Assembly: GCA_023101725.1 (NCBI GenBank)
Contig: JALJCO010003034.1
Location: 35,446 to 99,445, forward strand
Length of the DNA: 64,000 nucleotides
From: Atherinomorus stipes
Lineage: Eukaryota > Chordata > Actinopteri > Atheriniformes > Atherinidae
Direction of reading: 5' to 3'
The position numbers and the translations under genes are program-made. A model generated the notes under the pieces. The model was not told the DNA's origin. It was given only the letters and a program-made list of their open reading frames with translations, and ran no database searches. Positions 59,601 to 64,000 of the stretch are shown here, in pieces; position 1 is the stretch's first letter, and each line of letters starts with the position of its first letter.

Positions 59601-62328
59601 GTTGGAGAAAACTGGCAAGCTTCATCAAGTTTTTGTTATATGTGATGCAGGCAGGCTGTTTTATGAGGTCACTTTCTACCACAACTCGATCTGGGCCAGG
59701 AAAGAGGGAATGTTCAAAGGCTTCTGTATGGCCTGGATCTTCAGCTTGCTCTTCTCGGTCATGCATGTCCATGACAGCCTCTTCTGATCCAATAAGTGGA
59801 AGGCTGTCAATGTCTTTCTGTGATGTACCATGAGCACTGTGTAGGAAAGAAATGTAAATGAACAAACATTTGACATCATTCATTTCATTTGTAGCATTTT
59901 AAAGATTACTGGAGTTCATACCGCACGTAAATGGGTGGAACATAATCAACATCAGATGGGTCGGATGTAATTATATCCTGAAATTCTATCCTGCAACAGT
60001 AAAACATAAAAGAAATGATAAATTAATATATATTAAAAAAAAAAAAAAGAAATTACAGCACTCTAAAATGAGAATCATTTGCAACTTACACACTGTTCTC
60101 AAGGCTGTTTGCTCCTTCTTCATCAATGAGTGGTGCTTGATCAGACAACTCCATCGATTTGAAGCTATACAGACACAATATAAAAACAATAAGCAATAAC
60201 GAAAAAAGCAGTATACTGTGGATTAGAAATCATACTAACTACTCATACAGATAAACATGTGGACAAATTTACCTTTCTTCCAATGGCCCCACTTCTGCTG
60301 CCAGTGGTTTAACGCCAGCTATTTCAAAGTTGTCCCTGTTGACAAAATTTTGGAGTGAATATATTCTTATGGCCAAAAGACACATAACAGTGTGTTATAA
60401 ATTAATCATTTATGGGACTGTCAGTGCTTTATATCATACTGCATACACAGGCGTAGACTTTGTAAACAAATCCTCCTCAGTCAAGAGTGTGAATAATAAA
60501 TTTGCTGATGACAAATGTCTTATGTGCACACTTTGATAATAAAGACTCTGGCATAATGTTCAACTTGTAAATTTTTAAAGTGGGAAAATTCTCCAGAGCA
60601 CTGTCCACGTGGGTGCCCTCATTGCCTTGTGCCAAGTTTTCACAAATTAAACTTTGCAAACTGGGACTGCTCCTGCTTTTCCAGGCAATGAGCAACATCA
60701 CTGAGTTTTCAAAAGGCAGTAATCAATCACGGTTTTAATGACAATCAAAATTTGAAAACAGTATCACTTATCATTGTGAATTTTATCACGGTTAATCATT
60801 TTGCCAGTAATCGTTACATCCCTGGTTTGCATACATCTATATTACTACCCTGGTGCAAGGTGTATTGCTATTCTGCTTCAAATTATTATTATGTCTGTGC
60901 CAAAAGGGACTGGTCCAACATGCCTTCTTCATTACCGCCAAGTAACAGACATCTACAGTGATGAAGTGTTTTGAGTTAGACAAGACATTCATCTGTGCAT
61001 TCCTGCTCAACTCCTATGAACCCCCCCCCCCACACACACACACACACACACAAAACAACCAACCTCGCACACTCAACTCACCTGCACATAATTAAATTTT
61101 TCCTACACAACCAGCACCCACCCCCACCCTCCCTGTACACACACCCTAGCACCTTCTCTTCAGTTCCCAGTTCACACTCACACACACCCGCACACCTCAC
61201 TGGTCACACTTGTCCTTGCTCAGGATAAGCCGAGTTGCCAACCCGATTTTACATGTTTCACAAAGTAACTGTATGCATGTTACAAATAAACATCCTTGTC
61301 TGGGTATTTGATTATTCATTACATTTTTGACAGTATATTTTGAACGAAGACAAAACAGTACCTGTCTGATTCCCCCGTAGAGACTGTCATGGGTGGCAAC
61401 CCTGATTTCAGAGGAGTGGATGTTGATGGTCCCTCTCCTTTAGCCGTTCTAGTTTTTGTATAGCTGTAAAGAAATGACACGTCAGGGTGTGATAACACAT
61501 TTACAAGTGTTTCCTTTTTCTGTTTACAAAGAGTGCGGTCTAAACTTGAATCCGACAGCAGAAGTGTAGAAACACGCTCTGGTTCACAAAAGATGAGGGT
61601 TTTTAGTTTAGTTTTTTTTTTTTTCTTTCACGAAAGAGTGAAGAGGGCACATTAGCCTTTCCACTGAGGGGTCGGTGGTCACGGCGTAGGACAAAAGGTT
61701 GTGTGAAGGAAAAACTGGAGCAATCGAAAATAATTAACACATTTATTTTGTGCTACACACACATCAAGTCTTTTCTAGAGATCTTGGTTCTCCCTCCCAC
61801 AGTGAGATTATTATGCACTTCAATAGAAACATTGCTGTAAATTTACAAACGAATGAAAGGCTTCAGAACAGCTTACACTTGGGCACTAAACGTGACAATT
61901 TACGAACGCACCCATGATCACTTCAACACGTAAATGCTCTAGCTTACTAGCTTTCGTTTTGGCTAACATGCTATCGCCAACCCTAAAAGAATGTATTCTT
62001 AGACATACTACCAGTAATGGTGAATTGAAAACAACACAGGGCCATTTTCAATTGTCAGTGTTATTTTGTCTTACCTTTTCAGTAGAAAGAAAGCCATTTC
62101 AGGGTCCCTTTTTATTCCCAACGCGGCTCTGAGCTCCCTCCAAGACTCAAACGCGTATCCGATGTTGACCCTTGTCTTCGCCCGGCGCCGGTCGCTCTCA
62201 AGTTTTGATCTTTTAACGGCACTTGACAAGTTTTTTTTTACTTTTTTCACCTTACGTGGAGTTGCCATTGGTGTCTGAGTTGAGCTGGATGCCGGTCGCT
62301 TCTTAGTATCTGCAAAATCCATCTTCAA
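56613..62328 (-). CDS. Kolobok-like DDE transposase, 14 exons, 772 residues
   Basis: The exons, read from the start, are 62328-62075, 61463-61362, 60335-60273, 60164-60090, 59990-59922, 59836-59488, 59394-59109, 58451-58428, 58303-58094, 58015-57924, 57834-57730, 57555-57359, 57198-57034 and 56940-56613. All borders are GT/AG, and the sum of 2319 nt is one open frame. Residues 1-60 are Lys/Arg-rich, a likely nuclear signal. 53-85 includes KTRVNIGYAFESWREL, a module typical of fish transposon proteins. 251-306 holds spaced Cys/His (C251, C272, C283, H294, C306), a probable zinc site. 306-320 has CSHGHKLWVWNSQP. The catalytic core shows DGRMDSPGHSAQY (D401/D405), IVTDAH (D468), HSLDVWHAAKNL (493 on) and CGEHEW (E556/E558). 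The last exon is basic and Pro-rich. Exon 8 is only 24 nt. The start could instead be the second Met, two codons later. Exon borders are hand-made and unconfirmed by RNA. No THAP finger was seen. Confidence 0.85.
58428..58451 (-). other. 24-nt microexon carrying the first catalytic Asp
   Basis: It is bordered by acag|CTGAC and CACCTG|gtaag and encodes DGRMDSP. Entry and exit are both phase 1, so skipping it would keep the frame and remove eight residues, including D401 and D405. Confidence 0.75.
60540..60832 (-). mobile_element. hAT MITE fragment in intron 2
   Basis: Read inversely from 60832 it begins CCAGGGATGTAACGATTACT, followed by GTGATAAAATTC. This is the right end of a hAT MITE similar to the one at 14259. 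The other end is not clear. Confidence 0.45.
61021..61052 (+). repeat. C run and CA dinucleotide repeat
   Basis: A run of ten C is followed by about eleven CA units in intron 2 of the transposase gene. Confidence 0.95.
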
Positions 62329-62558
62329 TATAGCGCTTCAATTGTTTCCTTGTTTCCTCCCATTTAACGTGAGCGCGCTTGACGTCACTTCCGCAGAAAC
62401 AGCGCGGGAACTTCAGACCCGAAGTAGATTCATGAAAATAGGCTACAGGCTTATAGATGTATCGGCGCTGAACTACTGAGGTGCCAGTCTGCTCATCAAA
62501 CAATGTTTTAGTCGTAAAGGGTCAAATAAAAAGGCTAATATAAAGATATTTTTCGGTA

Positions 62559-62578
62559 AAAACTTGCAAAATGCCTCT
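62559..62578. repeat. Right terminal inverted repeat and TTAA site
   Basis: AAAACTTGCAAAATGCCTCT is followed by TTAA at 62579-62582. It is the inverse of the left end over AGAGGCA and further bases. Confidence 0.75.
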
Positions 62579-62582
62579 TTAA

Positions 62583-62984
62583 TATAAAACAACATTCCTT
62601 CAGCATTTATCCGTCAACATCAACATTAAATAAGCTTAACTGATAACTTGCCGACATTTATTCTTCCAGGTCATGTACAGAAAAGTGCAAAAAGATGATG
62701 AGAAAGGCTCAGCAGCTCTGCAGGAATGTCACGTAGCAGGAACTACAGCAAGTCTGGAAGAACAAAAAACTCCTGTTTGGCAATTTCACTGCCGACTTTC
62801 TTTAAGAGGCAGCACAACAGCAATATCAGCAGAAAAAGTAGGTTGTACATTTTATATCATAACCCCTGTTATATTTGCTCTATCGACATGATTTAAAAAC
62901 TGGTTTATAGTTTGAAGTCCGCACCATACAGTGAAGCTGGAACAGAGCTGTGTTTAACTCAAAGACTGTATAATTACTGGACGT
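62583..62984. other. Right flank of the Kolobok-like element
   Basis: No gene was recognised. The frame at 62673-62891 has no motif. Confidence 0.35.
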
Positions 62985-63660
62985 AGTATCCGGTCTCGTC
63001 TGAATAGAGAAATGTGAAGCCAGGTGGGCGTGTCTTACCGTCGCCATCTTGCCGCATCACGTACGTCGTCACTCCAGGAAAATACTAAAATGGGCACAGC
63101 GCGGCCGCGGGACAAATGATTGACAGCTGACGTACTGTGGGCTAAACGCTAACCGAGCTAACACGAAACTAAGAGGAGCTAACAAAGATAAGCCCCCTAA
63201 GCGGCATGGTTAAGGTAAGACATGCTTAGACTTGCAATTCGCTGACTAAACACCGCCGTTGTGCGACTCTGTAACAAACTGAGACCTTATTAAGAGCAAA
63301 GAAGGAGCTAACTAGGAGCCTCCGGTCGGCAGGCGGAGCTTCCGGTCTGCCGCATGTCAATCATAAGGACACGCCCTTAATTATGTGTAATTTGAAGAAT
63401 AAATAACATCTAAACGAATGAGTTATAAAAAAATTCACCCCCCTCACAGTTGACATGAAGGTAAACTTGACCTAATAAACCTAAAATGATTTTTTGAACC
63501 AGGCTGTAAACCTGTTTATTTCTGCTGTGAAGTTGGCGTTTTTAACATGGGAGTCTATGGGGATTTGCTCGCTCTTGGAGCCAGCCCCTAGCGGATGAAG
63601 GGAATATTACAAAAAATGTCCATTTCTGGGTGGCATCACTGCTGGCCACCGGAGGTTGCC
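62985..63660 (+). repeat. Interspersed fish repeat
   Basis: It contains GCCATCTTGCCGCATCACGT, GAGCTAACAAAGATAAGCCC, a run AAAAAATTCACCCCCCTCAC and GGGAGTCTATGGGGATTTGC. The last part has an inverted copy at 30390-30545. It looks like one long non-coding repeat; its class is unknown. Confidence 0.55.
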
Positions 63661-64000
63661 GCTTGGTTTAACTATGTCATCTTAAATCAGACATGTGATC
63701 TGTTGACCCCAGAGGATTTGGAAATATCGTTCAAACTTGCTGCCTGACGGTGTGTTCAGACCAAACGCAATTTGGGCGTCAACAACGCGAATGATGCCCA
63801 AAGTTGGATGCTGGGTCGCTAAAAAGTCAGACACTTGATTTCCAGCATCAAGACGCCCTCGATGCGCATCGAGGACGTCAGGAGGAGCTTCTTCTGTTTT
63901 TTCTTTTTTTCCTTTCACAGGTCTGTTTGTACAGTGGTAGTTGCAATAGAGAGGCTTGGTTTTATTTGATGAATAAAGCTACGGAACATCGTCGTCGGGT
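63661..64000. other. No gene or repeat recognised
   Basis: Short frames only. The window ends inside unassigned sequence. Confidence 0.3.

Larger units (their letters stand above)
54519..62578. mobile_element. Autonomous Kolobok-like DNA transposon with two genes
   Basis: TTAA lies directly outside both ends (54515-54518, 62579-62582). The left end AGAGGCAAAACGGAGTTTT and the inverse right end AGAGGCATTTTGCAAGTTTT share AGAGGCA exactly and more after it (about 12 of 19 ungapped). The two start codons lie 154 bp and 250 bp inside the ends. The two genes converge at about 56.45-56.6 kb. TTAA duplication with a DDE transposase of this kind fits Kolobok. piggyBac also uses TTAA, but its transposase lacks the DSPG and DVWH motifs seen here. 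Introns have picked up later insertions: a LINE-tail-like patch at 55312-55365, the right end of a hAT MITE at 60540-60832 and a CA repeat at 61027-61052. The superfamily name is inferred; the ends and genes are seen directly. Confidence 0.8.

Noticed and set aside
54519..62578. piggyBac assignment of the TTAA element
   Set aside because: TTAA fits, but the transposase has DSPG, TDAH and LDVWH motifs and a different terminal sequence from piggyBac; Kolobok is the better fit.
63209..63217. First coding exon ATG-GTT-AAG followed by gtaag
   Set aside because: It lies in what looks like an interspersed repeat, and no second exon was found in the remaining sequence.

Overview
The window looks like teleost fish DNA, probably from a spiny-rayed or related euteleost. 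It is AT-rich with long non-coding stretches, spliced eukaryotic exons with GT/AG borders, and a dense, nested population of DNA transposons of kinds typical of fish (hAT, Tc1/mariner, TTAA-inserting families, tRNA-derived SINEs). I found no convincing conserved host gene. Almost every short open frame is an accident of repeats. The species cannot be named from the sequence.

The main discovery is at 54519-62578. An 8.06 kb block has matching terminal inverted repeats (AGAGGCA...) and a TTAA on both sides, the layout of a Kolobok-type DNA transposon. It carries two genes facing each other, with start codons near the two ends and stops near the middle. The minus-strand gene (start 62328, stop 56613) assembles into 14 exons with GT/AG borders and one uninterrupted frame of 772 codons, encoding a DDE-type transposase. 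The plus-strand gene (start 54672, stop 56456) has 3 exons and 266 codons. It encodes an Arg-Gly-rich tail followed by a cysteine-rich domain that closely resembles the C-terminal cytoplasmic 'ballast' of the P2X7 receptor. Both frames are open, so the element may be young or may contain used genes. If the pairing is real, this transposon class is a candidate source of the P2X7 ballast.

The rest is layered transposon debris. 1-4 kb holds a hAT relic with an inserted CGATATT-rich element, a 200-bp purine tract and a nine-copy 40-bp minisatellite. 4.5-7.5 kb holds a terminal-repeat element inside an older repeat and a SINE fragment. 8.9-10.0 kb is a TTAA foldback with a hAT MITE inside it. 11.4-14.1 kb is a dead Tc1/mariner split by a TA foldback that is itself split by another element. 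14.3-25.9 kb has several hAT and TTAA elements. 26-30 kb is mostly unassigned.

31.7-33.6 kb has two related terminal-repeat elements. 35.8-38.3 kb has a repeat carrying a transposase-like first exon, an unrecognised 146-codon frame, a SINE and a tandem array. 40.2-42.2 kb is a hAT holding two further elements. 43.1-44.3 kb is a broken ZBED-type hAT gene. 45.9 kb is a TA MITE. 47.8-52.5 kb has four repeat copies, one split by a hAT with a perfect 8-bp duplication. The end (62.9-63.7 kb) is another widespread-looking fish repeat.

All family names come from recognition of termini, target duplications and motifs by eye; no database search was made.
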